NCBI GenBank assembly: GCA_965198025.1
Contig: OZ240237.1
Location: 2,232,001 to 2,296,000 of the forward strand
Direction of reading: 5' to 3'
DNA: 64,000 nt
From: CAYWWM01 sp965198025
Lineage (GTDB): Bacteria; Acidobacteriota; Terriglobia; 2-12-FULL-54-10
Shown: positions 17,162 through 25,093 of the stretch, in pieces
Numbering within the stretch: position 1 is the stretch's first letter
Layout of the letters: every line of letters starts with the position of its first letter
Position numbers and translations under genes: made by a program
Notes under the pieces: model-generated
What the model saw: the letters and a program-made list of their open reading frames with translations, nothing else
The model's database searches: none
What the model was told of the DNA's origin: nothing

Positions 17162-17168
17162 TTCGCCC

Positions 17169-17591
17169 TCACCGTGACAGCCCTTCGTCAACAACGAGTG
17201 GGGTTCCGGTTAGCCGCAGATGACGATCCGTGGACCAGCACCGCTTGATGTTACGTTTCTTCATCAGGTGTAAACCAACTGCATCGGTCAGCGTCAAGTC
17301 CTGATCCGAGAACTTCCGCAGCATCCGGACGCCGCCCGCGTGCTCTTCCGGTCCCACCGCCACTAGGCGCAAGGGTTTGACGTCCTCCAAAAAAGAGAGG
17401 AACTGAAGCGCCCGAGTACGGTCGTAGCGCTTCAGAAACCACCCGTGCCCCTCGGCTTCCACGAGAGTACTCGTAACGAGGTCTGGCGGATCTGCGAACA
17501 ATCGGCGGAAGAGCGAATGATGACTGTCCGACCGATCCAGGAAAGCAATCAGCGCGGATGTGTCCACGTAGACTTCAGTCTTTCTGCCCAT
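17169..17591 (-). CDS. PIN-domain ribonuclease toxin (VapC-like)
   Basis: A 140-residue PIN domain from MGRKTEV. The acidic active site is intact: Asp in YVDTSALIAFLD near the N terminus, Glu in TLVEAEGHG, Asp in LTLTDAVGLHLM and a final Asp in CWSTDRHL. VapC toxins cleave tRNA or rRNA. It overlaps the upstream ribbon-helix-helix gene by 17 nt, the usual antitoxin-first order. The longer upstream extension of the frame lies inside the antitoxin and is not needed. Confidence 0.87.
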   Translation of the reverse strand: MGRKTEVYVDTSALIAFLDRSDSHHSLFRRLFADPPDLVTSTLVEAEGHGWFLKRYDRTRALQFLSFLEDVKPLRLVAVGPEEHAGGVRMLRKFSDQDLTLTDAVGLHLMKKRNIKRCWSTDRHLRLTGTPLVVDEGLSR

Positions 17592-17799
17592 ACACGACGT
17601 CGTCAATTTTGCGGGAAGACCTCGGATCGCTCGTCTCAATCATCCCGGCATACCGCATCCACGGCTTGGACTCATCAGCGGGCAGAAGCTCCCGAAGCGA
17701 ACGGCGCAACAATGCAGCGAGAGAAATGCCCTGTCTTTTTGCTTCGCGCTTGGCCGCTTCGTATTCCCGTCCGGACAGACTGATCTGCGTTCGAATCAT
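17575..17799 (-). CDS. Ribbon-helix-helix antitoxin paired with the PIN toxin
   Basis: A 74-residue protein beginning MIRTQISLSGREYEAAKREA, the usual beta strand and helix of CopG/Arc-type DNA-binding antitoxins, with a second helix (SLAALLRRSLREL). The C-terminal tail after Asp-Glu-Ser-Lys-Pro would bind and neutralise the toxin encoded in the overlapping next gene. Such antitoxins also repress their own promoter, which should lie in 17800-17868. Confidence 0.84.
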   Translation of the reverse strand: MIRTQISLSGREYEAAKREAKRQGISLAALLRRSLRELLPADESKPWMRYAGMIETSDPRSSRKIDDVVYGQKD

Positions 17800-17868
17800 G
17801 GTAACAGTTTACAGCAATTTGTTATCATGACACAATGAGCCATCGCCTCGGCGCAGATAGCGCTTGTT

Positions 17869-18165
17869 CTACAGCTTCTCCAGCGCCTCGTAAATGTCGC
17901 TATAGGGTTTCCCGGGCACGGTCGCGCCCAGTTCTTCAAGGATCTTCATGCCCCACGGTTGCGGGTCTCTGACGCCCACGATCGAGCGTACCCAAAGCCG
18001 GTCCCAGTTCGCCAACGCTTCGCCCGACCGCGACACCTGGACCCGCGCCACCCGCGCATTGTACTTGTGCTTGCCCGGCGTCAGATCCCGGATTGTCAGC
18101 ACGACCTTCTTGTTTTCCGCGAGGTCCTTGTGATGCTTCACGTGGCTTTCATATTCCAACTTCAC
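17869..18165 (-). CDS. Conserved-looking small protein downstream of UbiD, function unknown
   Basis: A 98-residue protein I do not recognise. It begins only 5 nt after the ubiD-like stop, with a GGAGG-type ribosome site inside the end of that gene, so it is co-transcribed. The sequence is mixed alpha/beta with no signal peptide, no membrane segment and no cysteine. It does not match the small zinc-binding D subunit of VdcBCD/BsdBCD decarboxylases, which carry CxxC pairs. A dedicated accessory role for the decarboxylase is inference from spacing only. Confidence 0.7.
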   Translation of the reverse strand: MKLEYESHVKHHKDLAENKKVVLTIRDLTPGKHKYNARVARVQVSRSGEALANWDRLWVRSIVGVRDPQPWGMKILEELGATVPGKPYSDIYEALEKL

Positions 18166-18170
18166 TCCTC

Positions 18171-19664
18171 CTAAAACCCGTACGCTTTCCAGTTATCGAG
18201 CACCTTCTTCTTGACCTCTTCCGGAAAGATCGCCTCGAACGTCGCTTTCACCGGGATCTCCGTGCGGTCCCACGACGGCGGCCAAGTGGCGTCGAACGCT
18301 GCGGTCGCGCCGGCGCGCCGCGACCGCTCTTCCTGGTCGTAGCACGGCGTCAGCGTCTGCGCGTTGCCCTCATAGGGCTTGATGATCACGCCGCGCGCCG
18401 AGTGCGAGCGTGTCGCAAACGCGTGGAGCACTTCGCCCAGATTGAAGATATCCACGTCGTCGTCCACCACGATGATCTTCGTCATGTAGGCGCGCCGCCC
18501 GGTCAGCGCGTGCAGCACCCGCTCGGTCACAGCCCGCCCGCCGCGATGCACGCTCACGATGCACAGGTGCACTGCACCTTCCGCCGGCACGTACACGTTC
18601 GTTACCGGAACGCCGGCACGTTCGAGCACCCGCCGGATTCCGACGCCGCCGCCGAGCGCGGTCACGATCGAGCTGCAGTCCTTCAGCCCCGTGCAATCCA
18701 TCGTCAGCACAGGATTCTTGCGGTGCGTGATGGTGTTCACCTTCATCAGGATTCCCCGCCCCATCTCGCCCGACCGGTAGCCCGGATATTCACCGTACGG
18801 CCCTTCATGCGCGATCTGGTCCGGCAGGATTTCGCCCTCCAGCACGCATTCTGCCGACGCCGGAATGATCAGGTCGCTGTCCAGACAGCGAACCACTTCG
18901 ATCGGATGCCCTGCCAGCCCGCCCGCGAGCGACGCTTCGTCGCGGCCGATACGCGTCGTCGATGTCGCCGCCAGGTGGCTCGCCGGGTCCGCTCCCATCA
19001 CGATCGCCACCGGCATTCGCTTGTTCTGCGGCACGTACTTGTCCTGCAGAATCTTCCCGCAATGGCTGGGCGGAAACGGCCATCCCACCAAGTACTCCGA
19101 GTTGTGGATCATGAACCGGTACGTCCCCCAGTTCACCCACCCCGTGTCCGGGTCCTTGCACACCACGATGCACCACGTCCCGATGTACCGCCCGCCGTCC
19201 CCGTCGTGAATCATCGGCGTCGCCAGGTCGCACACGTCCACGTCCTCGCCCTGGATTACCACCTCGCGGCAATGCGAGTCCTTCACCTCGACGGGTGGAA
19301 TCGGGTTCGAATCCCGCCGGATGTACTCCTCATAGATCTCTGGAATGCGCGCATGCGCCGGCAGTCCCAGCGTAACCGCTGCCCGCCGCCACGTCGAGAT
19401 CGGATTCACGAACAGGCTCTGGTTCGGGTAGTCCGTAATGTTGCGGAACCAGACCGCCGGCCCGTCCATCTCCGTCAACCGCCGGCTGATCGCTCCCAGC
19501 TCCATGTCCCAGTGAACTTCGCGATCCACTGTCACTATGTCCCCGGTCTCTTCGAGCGTCTCCATAAAGCTCCGTACGTCCTTGGCTGACTCCCGGGCCA
19601 CCTCGCTCCCCGGTTCTTCCGAAGACTCCGTCGCCGCTCGCTCCTCTACTGCCTGTCGATTCAT
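18171..19664 (-). CDS. UbiD family prenylated-FMN-dependent decarboxylase
   Basis: About 497 residues starting at MNRQAV, with GGGGAG 8 bases upstream. UbiD enzymes reversibly decarboxylate aromatic or unsaturated acids using prenylated FMN and Mn/K. The catalytic region HEGPYGEYPGYRSG contains the Glu pair of the E-R-E network; WGTYRFMIH and SHLAATSTTR bind cofactor phosphate. The C-terminal oligomerisation domain (KVLDNWKAYGF) is complete. No UbiX flavin prenyltransferase is nearby. The co-transcribed 98-residue protein and the PaaK-like ligase downstream suggest aromatic acid metabolism. Confidence 0.93.
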   Translation of the reverse strand: MNRQAVEERAATESSEEPGSEVARESAKDVRSFMETLEETGDIVTVDREVHWDMELGAISRRLTEMDGPAVWFRNITDYPNQSLFVNPISTWRRAAVTLGLPAHARIPEIYEEYIRRDSNPIPPVEVKDSHCREVVIQGEDVDVCDLATPMIHDGDGGRYIGTWCIVVCKDPDTGWVNWGTYRFMIHNSEYLVGWPFPPSHCGKILQDKYVPQNKRMPVAIVMGADPASHLAATSTTRIGRDEASLAGGLAGHPIEVVRCLDSDLIIPASAECVLEGEILPDQIAHEGPYGEYPGYRSGEMGRGILMKVNTITHRKNPVLTMDCTGLKDCSSIVTALGGGVGIRRVLERAGVPVTNVYVPAEGAVHLCIVSVHRGGRAVTERVLHALTGRRAYMTKIIVVDDDVDIFNLGEVLHAFATRSHSARGVIIKPYEGNAQTLTPCYDQEERSRRAGATAAFDATWPPSWDRTEIPVKATFEAIFPEEVKKKVLDNWKAYGF

Positions 19665-19823
19665 GGGTCTGCTCCCCGATTTTCTTGTTCTTGCGTGAAG
19701 ATTCATTAGACGCCCAAACCAAAGAACCTGTCAAGGCAGTCACCTGCTTCCCCTGTTCCCTGTTCGCCGTCCGTGTTCCCTGCCTCGGAGCTACATTTTT
19801 CTACAGACTTTTGCAATTCGGTG

Positions 19824-19829
19824 TATACT
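19824..19829 (+). promoter_or_regulatory. Possible -10 element for the HMA selenoprotein gene
   Basis: TATACT (5 of 6 to TATAAT) lies 50 nt before the ATG. No good TTGACA match sits 16-18 nt upstream, so the call rests on the -10 alone. Confidence 0.35.
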
Positions 19830-19879
19830 GAAATTGCCGGAGTTGAAAGTCCTTCGATCCGGTCGAAAGGAGTATTGTG

Positions 19880-20371
19880 ATGCGGTCCAAATCGCGGCTG
19901 ATTCTGGCAGTATTCCTGATGCTGGCCGCTGGCGTGTCGGCCAGCGCACAGGTGGAAAAGGTGGCGGCACGTTCCGCGCGTCCTCTCTGAGGGTCTTGCG
20001 GGGCCACCATCAAGGCGGCCCTCGAACGCCAGGTTGGCGTTGCCGATATCTTGATCGACATGCGCTCGAATGTAGTGTTTGTGGTCTACGAGCCGGACAC
20101 GCACTTTGATCCGAAGGTCCTGCGGGACGCGGCCAAAGAAGCTGACACCATTTTCCCTTTGATGCAGATCGTCGCCCGCGGTCATGTTGTGGAAGAAGGA
20201 AAACAGCATTTCTTTATTGCGGGAGAGGACCGCTTTTTGGTCATGGAGCCCGGGCCCTCGTCCCAGCCCTTGCCCGCCCCGGACGAGACTGTCGCTGTGG
20301 TCGCTTCTTTTGATGATTCGGTCGACCCGTCGCGGATCAAGATCGTCCAGACCCTGCCGCCAGGGCAGTAG
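19880..20371 (+). CDS. Predicted selenoprotein: exported HMA (MerP/CopZ-like) domain protein with UGSC motif
   Basis: Read through one in-frame TGA (19988-19990), the gene gives 163 residues. ATG at 19880 has AAAGGAG 7 bases upstream. Residues 1-24 are a signal peptide ending in ASAQ. The TGA is residue 37 and is followed by GSCGATIKAALE, then GVADILIDMRSNVVFVVYEP: a heavy-metal-associated domain whose metal motif CxxC is UGSC, with U in place of the first Cys. Without read-through the 5' part would encode only a 36-residue leader and the 3' part would lack a signal and start. A perfect 7-bp hairpin with GGT loop lies 35-51 nt after the TGA. A C-terminal region of about 60 residues follows the HMA domain. 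HMA-domain selenoproteins have been reported before as I recall; selenocysteine here remains a prediction. Confidence 0.85.
20025..20041 (+). promoter_or_regulatory. SECIS-like hairpin in the HMA selenoprotein mRNA
   Basis: AACGCCA-GGT-TGGCGTT forms a perfect 7-bp stem with a GGU apical loop; the GGU begins 42 nt after the UGA, slightly farther than the spacing usual for bacterial SECIS. A second stem just upstream pairs GAGGGTC (19989-19995, beginning inside the TGA) with GGCCCTC (20017-20023), which could bring the hairpin closer. The core CGCCAGGTTGGCG is identical to that in the second propeller gene. Confidence 0.75.
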
Positions 20372-20467
20372 GCGGTAGACACAACACGGCTTTGTTTGTG
20401 CTGTGGGTTTGTTCCAGTCAGCGCGCAGCTTCAGCCATAAGAATTATCTTTGTGGAGGTTTTCTTCT

Positions 20468-20941
20468 ATGCGATTCGTCTCAACCGTTACCCCAATGATT
20501 GCAGTTTTCATCTTTGCACTGAGCACTCCGGCCTTTGCCCAAAGCCTGTTTGAAGACCAGCCCGAGCAACACGCCGGACATGAAGCGCAGGAGGTTGCCG
20601 TGGAGAAGGAATCCATTTTCTGCCCCACGATGCGGCCCGGCCAGGTTTGCACACACGGCACGGCCGCCATTCTTGGTTTGACCGGCAAGGACACCGAAGA
20701 GTGGACCACTTGGGCCCGCAAGTATAATCGGACAGTCAACGCCGCCACCGAGCAGCTCTTTGCAGATGCCGAAACCAAGCTCAACCCGCAACAGATGGAA
20801 TTGCTCAAAGCTTGGTTCGCAATCGGCTGGAACCCGCAGGTCAACGCCATCCTTTACGGCAAGAAACTGGACGACATCAATGCCGCAGAGATTGAAGCCG
20901 TAAAGGAACTGAATCCTCGTCGGAACCGCAACAATCAATAG
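20468..20941 (+). CDS. Exported protein of unknown function with two cysteines, next to the HMA selenoprotein
   Basis: A 157-residue protein from MRFVSTV (GGAGG about 9 bases upstream). A signal peptide ends at AFAQ. The mature part has a His/Glu-rich start (QHAGHEAQE), then FCPTMRPGQVCTHGTA with two cysteines ten residues apart that may bind metal or form a disulfide, followed by a helical region (NPQQMELLKAWFAIGWNPQVN). No family recognised. It lies 96 nt after the HMA selenoprotein in the same direction and may be co-transcribed, which would fit a periplasmic metal or redox pair; that is inference. Confidence 0.75.
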   Translation: MRFVSTVTPMIAVFIFALSTPAFAQSLFEDQPEQHAGHEAQEVAVEKESIFCPTMRPGQVCTHGTAAILGLTGKDTEEWTTWARKYNRTVNAATEQLFADAETKLNPQQMELLKAWFAIGWNPQVNAILYGKKLDDINAAEIEAVKELNPRRNRNNQ

Positions 20942-20956
20942 GCGAGCGGCTTCAGA

Positions 20957-20991
20957 AGCGAACCGATCCAGCTCCGAGGGATCGTTTCGCT
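20957..20991 (+). terminator. Strong hairpin after the exported two-cysteine protein
   Basis: AGCGAA-C-CGATCC pairs with GGATCG-T-TTCGCT: 12 base pairs with one mismatch and a 9-nt loop, 15 nt after the stop codon. There is no clear T run behind it, so it may end transcription weakly or only stabilise the mRNA end. Confidence 0.45.
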
Positions 20992-21017
20992 GGCGGCTTC
21001 TCAAGGATCGTGACCGT

Positions 21018-21056
21018 CCCACAAAGCAAAAGCGGCGGCATCCCTGGCCGCCGCTT
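21018..21056 (-). terminator. Rho-independent terminator of the cytochrome c/streptogramin-lyase gene
   Basis: On the minus strand a perfect 10-bp stem (AAGCGGCGGC/GCCGCCGCTT, 21030-21039 with 21047-21056, 7-nt loop) is followed by TTTTGCTTTG. It lies 25 nt beyond the stop at 21082, between convergent genes. Confidence 0.8.
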
Positions 21057-21081
21057 GCTCCTCACGATTCACACTAGCTTT

Positions 21082-22320
21082 CTAATTCACTTCCACCCGC
21101 GCCAGCGTGTTCGAGTGGCTTTGCACGAACCATGGGTTGCCCTCCTGGTCCGAGCTGATGACGCGGGGTACGCCTTTCCCTGATGGAATCACCCACGTCT
21201 GGAACTTCTCCGTCGCCGGGTCGAACCGCACCACGTTGTTCTTGCTGGTCCGGCTCTCGGCGTACCACAGCACGTTCCCTACAGCGGTAATCCCGTAGGG
21301 CCCGGCCTGCGGACCGCTCGGGGACGGCCATTCTTTCGTTTCACCCGTCTTCGGGTCATACCGTCCCAGATAGCCCCGGCCGTAGTCCGTGTACCAGATC
21401 GCGTCATCCGGCGTAATTGCGATGCGTCGAGGCCGCGTTTCCGGATTCGGCAGCGCGTATTCCCGAACCTCCATGGTAACGGGATCAATGCTCGCCAGCT
21501 TGTTCGTGTTGAACAGCGTCACCCACGGCACGCCCTGGGAGTTCACCGCGATCCCGTAGGGGTTTGCTCGCGGCGTGAGCGTGGACACCACCTGGATCTC
21601 GCGGGTCTGCAGGTTCATCCGTCCCACGTGGCTTTCCCCCGAGATCGTCAGCCACAGGTTTCCCCTCCCGTCGAGCACCGGCGTGTGCGGATGGCTCACG
21701 TTCTGGTTGGGAATGGTGTACTCGGTAATCTCGCCCGTCCTCGGATCGAGCATCCCGATGTACTTGGCGTCGGCCGGCGTGAACCAGATGTTTCCATCGG
21801 CGTCGTCCACCATCCCCTGCGGCCCGGAATGCGAGGTCTTCAGGTCGAATTCCCTGAACTGCTGCGTCCGCGGATCGAACACGCCCAGCTTGTTCGTGTT
21901 CTGTCCCGTGTACCACACCCGGCCGTCCCGGGCCACGTGCGCGTCATGCGGCCAGGAGCCCGCCGTCGGCAGCGGCCATTCCGTGATCTGCGCCTCCACC
22001 TCGCCCGGAACCATCGCCGGTTCCGGCCTCGGAGTCGGCACGATATTGTTTGCCAGATAGTCAATAACCACCGGCATTTCGTCTCCCGACACGGGCGCTC
22101 CGTAGCCAACCATCAAAGGCACAATCCGTTTCCAGTCGTCGCCCTGGTAGCCCGAACGAAAGATATCGCCCAGCCCGTGGCACACCGTGCAGGCTCTCTG
22201 CACGATCTCCTTGCCGTTTCCGTCCGGCAGCTGGTTCTGCGCTTGCGCTGGCGACAGCAGGCCGAACATCATTCCTGCCGCCACTAGCGTCTTCAGTGTT
22301 CCCATGTTCCAAGAAGTCAT
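21082..22320 (-). CDS. Exported cytochrome c fused to a virginiamycin B lyase-like beta-propeller
   Basis: About 412 residues from MTSWNMG (GAGGGAG 6 bases upstream). After a signal peptide ending in AQAQ comes a short cytochrome c domain with one heme site (CTVCH, near residue 46) and a later Met as possible sixth ligand, then from about residue 105 a seven-bladed propeller of the streptogramin B lyase (Vgb) type: repeats such as GRVWYTGQNTNKLGVFDP, GNIWFTPADAKYIGMLDP and DAIWYTDYGRGYLGRYDP. True Vgb lyases are cytoplasmic antibiotic-cleaving enzymes without heme; in this exported fusion the propeller is more likely a periplasmic redox or binding module. The divergent region upstream separates it from the zinc-ribbon gene. 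Confidence 0.87.
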   Translation of the reverse strand: MTSWNMGTLKTLVAAGMMFGLLSPAQAQNQLPDGNGKEIVQRACTVCHGLGDIFRSGYQGDDWKRIVPLMVGYGAPVSGDEMPVVIDYLANNIVPTPRPEPAMVPGEVEAQITEWPLPTAGSWPHDAHVARDGRVWYTGQNTNKLGVFDPRTQQFREFDLKTSHSGPQGMVDDADGNIWFTPADAKYIGMLDPRTGEITEYTIPNQNVSHPHTPVLDGRGNLWLTISGESHVGRMNLQTREIQVVSTLTPRANPYGIAVNSQGVPWVTLFNTNKLASIDPVTMEVREYALPNPETRPRRIAITPDDAIWYTDYGRGYLGRYDPKTGETKEWPSPSGPQAGPYGITAVGNVLWYAESRTSKNNVVRFDPATEKFQTWVIPSGKGVPRVISSDQEGNPWFVQSHSNTLARVEVN

Positions 22321-22640
22321 CTCCATCTCCCTCTTGCTGGTTAGTCTCGATTCCACTACGATTCAAACTGAATTCCGCCGTTTCCTCTAATGAATTTGAA
22401 GGAACTGCCTTGCGCTGTCAAGCGATATTCCTTCGCTCGGATCCCTCGTCCTCAACGGCAGGAATAGGATATTCTGAGACCTTCTATCAGAGAAAACGCG
22501 GCGCCCAGCGCAAGAGTGGTCCGCAGGCATCGGAGGGTTCTCGACATGACCTCTCTTGAAATTAGTTTCTGAACCCTGCTGGTTGGAAGCATATGCCCGC
22601 TTGCCTCCATTCGATCCTCCTCGTACAATGCCCTCTTGCT
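22321..22640 (+). other. Divergent intergenic region, no gene seen
   Basis: About 320 nt between the minus-strand cytochrome fusion and the plus-strand zinc-ribbon gene. No open frame with family-like sequence, tRNA or repeat was seen. It should carry two promoters facing outward, but no convincing -35/-10 pair was found. Confidence 0.5.
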
Positions 22641-22817
22641 ATGAAGAACCGCCTACAGTCGGAATCCGCCACAACCGATGTACCTGCCCGCGCCCCCGCC
22701 GCCCCCGACCTCGCCATCGAATTCTGCCCCAACTGTTCGATGAAGCTCGTCGGCCACTCCTGCAAAATGAAGTGCCCTCGCTGCGGCTATTTCCTGTCCT
22801 GTTCGGATTATTATTGA
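22641..22817 (+). CDS. Small zinc-ribbon protein
   Basis: A 58-residue protein from MKNRLQ. The C-terminal half has two zinc knuckles, FCPNCSMKLVG and MKCPRCGYFLSCSDYY, i.e. two CxxC pairs plus two extra Cys, giving a likely rubredoxin-like zinc site. The N-terminal half is an Ala/Pro-rich linker. The role is unknown; such mini-proteins often accompany translation or membrane genes. The next gene starts 3 nt after the stop, so the two are one operon. Confidence 0.72.
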   Translation: MKNRLQSESATTDVPARAPAAPDLAIEFCPNCSMKLVGHSCKMKCPRCGYFLSCSDYY

Positions 22818-22820
22818 CAC

Positions 22821-23429
22821 ATGAGATATCTCTTTGGGAATTTTCCCGGCACGGATGACGTTTTGTTGATCGAAAGCGGCTCGCCGGGCGTTGGTTTGCG
22901 TGTCGTAGAAAAGATTCGCAAGCTCTTTCCCGGGGCACGATATCATCTGCTCACCTGCTGGCCGGAAACCACTGCGCAGCATCATTCCGCCAGCTACCAG
23001 AGTATCTTTCGCGCCTCCGACTTCCCCACCGGAATGGAGAAGGTGCGCTTGCTTTTCTCGCTCGCTTGCCGCGGCTGGCGCGTTCTCGCCATCCTCTGCA
23101 CCGGCGAGCCGCTTCTGTGGCGCTGGAAGCTGCTGGCCCTCGTGATCTTCCCCTCCAAAGTCCTCGTCGTCAACGAGAACGCTGACTTCTTCTGGCTCGA
23201 CTGGGCCCACCGCCGCAACCTGCGCCAGTTTCTCGCCGTCCGATGGGGCGTCAACCGCGACGAAATCGCTGCCACTGTGGTGCGTGCCCTGCTCTTTCCT
23301 TTCACGCTGCTCTTCCTGCTCCTCACCGCTCTCTACCTCTATACCCGCCGCTGGCGCCGTTTACTTCTCTTGAAGCTGCGCCCCGCGCAAGCCAAGCATC
23401 TTCCGCAGCTGTCCGATTCTGACTTCTGA
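22821..23429 (+). CDS. Membrane-associated protein, possibly glycosyltransferase-related
   Basis: A 202-residue protein beginning MRYLFGNFPGTDDVLLIESGS. The first half (VLLIESG, then RVVEKIRKLFPGARYHLLTC) resembles the nucleotide-sugar glycosyltransferase GT-B start seen in heptosyltransferases, but the key catalytic residues cannot be assigned. A hydrophobic segment near residue 110 and a long one near residues 155-175 (LLFPFTLLFLLLTALYLY) suggest membrane anchoring, ending in a basic tail. It is translationally close to the zinc-ribbon gene. Function unknown. Confidence 0.7.
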   Translation: MRYLFGNFPGTDDVLLIESGSPGVGLRVVEKIRKLFPGARYHLLTCWPETTAQHHSASYQSIFRASDFPTGMEKVRLLFSLACRGWRVLAILCTGEPLLWRWKLLALVIFPSKVLVVNENADFFWLDWAHRRNLRQFLAVRWGVNRDEIAATVVRALLFPFTLLFLLLTALYLYTRRWRRLLLLKLRPAQAKHLPQLSDSDF

Positions 23430-23498
23430 TTACTGGTCCGCCCGACACAAATAGGCACATATGCTAGGATGGGTCAGGCTGGAGGCATATCGGATCGG

Positions 23499-24698
23499 AT
23501 GAAGCTACCTGTCTACATGGACTACCACTCGACCACGCCTGTGGACCCGCACGTCTTCGAAGCCATGGCGCCCTGGTTTACGGAAAAGTTCGGCAACGCC
23601 GCCAGCCGCAGCCATTCCTTCGGCTGGGAAGCCGCCGAGGCCGTAAAGAAAGCACGGAAAGAAGTTGCCGCCCTGATCGGCGCTGCGCCGGACGAGATCA
23701 TATTCACCTCTGGAGCCACCGAGGCCGACAACCTCGCCATCAAGGGTGTTGCGGAGGCCCTGCGCTCCCGGGGCAACCACATCATCACCGCCGCCTCCGA
23801 GCATCGAGCCGTCCTCGATAGCTCTAACCGATTGGAACAGAAGGGGTTCGAAGTAACCCATCTGCCCGTCGACACCGCTGGCCGCGTTGACCCGGAAGCT
23901 GTCCGCCTCGCGCTCCAGGCGCAAACGATTCTTGCGAGCGTGATGCTCGCCAACAACGAAATCGGAACCATCCAGCCCGTCGCCGAGATCGGACGCATCG
24001 CCCACCAGCACGGGGTGTTATTTCATACCGACGCCGTGCAAGCAGCAGGCAAGGTTGCGATTGACGTGGACCAGATGAATGTAGACCTGCTTTCGCTCTC
24101 GGCGCACAAGATGTACGGCCCCAAGGGAGTCGGTGCGCTGTACGTTCGGCGCAGGAACGCCCCGGTCGAACTGCTTCCCCTGATCGACGGCGGAGGGCAC
24201 GAAGGTGGTCTGCGCTCGGGTACCCTCAACGTCCCTGGCATTGTAGGGTTTGGCGAAGCATGCCGGATTGCGGCGCAAGAGAGCGCAAGCGAGACCGAAC
24301 GGCTTCGCCGGCTGCGCGACCGGCTCGAAGGAAAGTTGCTGGCGGGGCTGGATGAGATTCGCGTCAACGGCCATCCGTCCGAGCGTCTTCCGAACAACCT
24401 GAACGTAAGCTTCGGGTACGTGGACGGCGAAGCACTGCTCGTGGGTTTGAGCGACGTAGCGGTTTCCATGGGCGCGGCCTGCACATCGGCCAAGCAGGAG
24501 CCGAGCCACGTGCTGCGGGCGATGGGCATCAGCGAAGAACTGGCGCAAGGCTCCCTGCGATTCGGCCTCGGACGATTCACGACGGAAGAAGAAGTGGACT
24601 ATGTCGCGCGCCGCGTCATCGAGACGGTCGAGCGGTTGCGGGAGCTGTCGCCGGTCTATGCATGCAGCCGGGAAGCAGCGCGTGGTAGGATGGAGTAG
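23499..24698 (+). CDS. iscS: Cysteine desulfurase IscS/NifS family
   Basis: About 399 residues from MKLPVYMDYHSTTPVDP. PLP-dependent enzyme that removes sulfur from cysteine and passes it as persulfide to scaffold proteins. The N-terminal substrate motif YMDYHSTTP, the PLP histidine in AASEHRAVL, the Schiff-base lysine in SAHKMYGPKG and the mobile-loop active-site cysteine in SMGAACTSAKQEPSHVL are all present; the loop length is that of the group I (IscS) type. A longer frame from 23469 adds ten residues of no known value. It heads iscS-iscA-fdx; the U-type scaffold is missing from this operon and may be the gene at 1242. Confidence 0.95.
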   Translation: MKLPVYMDYHSTTPVDPHVFEAMAPWFTEKFGNAASRSHSFGWEAAEAVKKARKEVAALIGAAPDEIIFTSGATEADNLAIKGVAEALRSRGNHIITAASEHRAVLDSSNRLEQKGFEVTHLPVDTAGRVDPEAVRLALQAQTILASVMLANNEIGTIQPVAEIGRIAHQHGVLFHTDAVQAAGKVAIDVDQMNVDLLSLSAHKMYGPKGVGALYVRRRNAPVELLPLIDGGGHEGGLRSGTLNVPGIVGFGEACRIAAQESASETERLRRLRDRLEGKLLAGLDEIRVNGHPSERLPNNLNVSFGYVDGEALLVGLSDVAVSMGAACTSAKQEPSHVLRAMGISEELAQGSLRFGLGRFTTEEEVDYVARRVIETVERLRELSPVYACSREAARGRME

Positions 24699-24722
24699 GA
24701 AGAGCTAGAGGATCAGGAGATT

Positions 24723-25046
24723 ATGATTCAGCTGACAGAAAGCGCGGCGAAGCGGATCGAAGAGGTGATGAAGCAGCAGAACGAAGTGGGCGGCTTGCGT
24801 CTGGCGGTGCAGGGCGGTGGCTGCGCGGGCTTCAACTACGTCATCAAGTTCGACAAAGAGCCGCGCCCGAACGACCAGATTGTTGAGTTGCACGGTGCCA
24901 AGGTTTTCGTGGATCAAAAGAGTTTCAAGTTTCTCGACGGCCTACGGCTTGACTACAAGGCCGACCTTATGCAGCAGACGTTCCTGTTCGAAAATCCGAA
25001 CGCCAAGCACTCCTGCAGTTGCGGAACGTCGTTCTCCGTCACATAA
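24723..25046 (+). CDS. iscA: A-type iron-sulfur carrier (IscA/ErpA family) in the isc operon
   Basis: A 107-residue A-type carrier with all three cysteine ligands: GGGCAGFNY and the C-terminal HSCSCGTSF. Such proteins transfer Fe-S clusters to targets. The gene lies 24 nt after iscS with an AGAGGATCAGGAG-like ribosome site, and 47 nt before the ferredoxin. It differs from the lone copy at 15311, suggesting separate client sets, which is inference. Confidence 0.94.
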   Translation: MIQLTESAAKRIEEVMKQQNEVGGLRLAVQGGGCAGFNYVIKFDKEPRPNDQIVELHGAKVFVDQKSFKFLDGLRLDYKADLMQQTFLFENPNAKHSCSCGTSFSVT

Positions 25047-25093
25047 GCAGTCATCCCACACGCGAGAGCACGTGTGAGGTACACCCCCTCACG

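Noticed and set aside
18093..19589. 498-aa open frame antisense to the UbiD gene
   Set aside because: UbiD motifs are on the minus strand; this frame is Arg/His-rich and has no domain.
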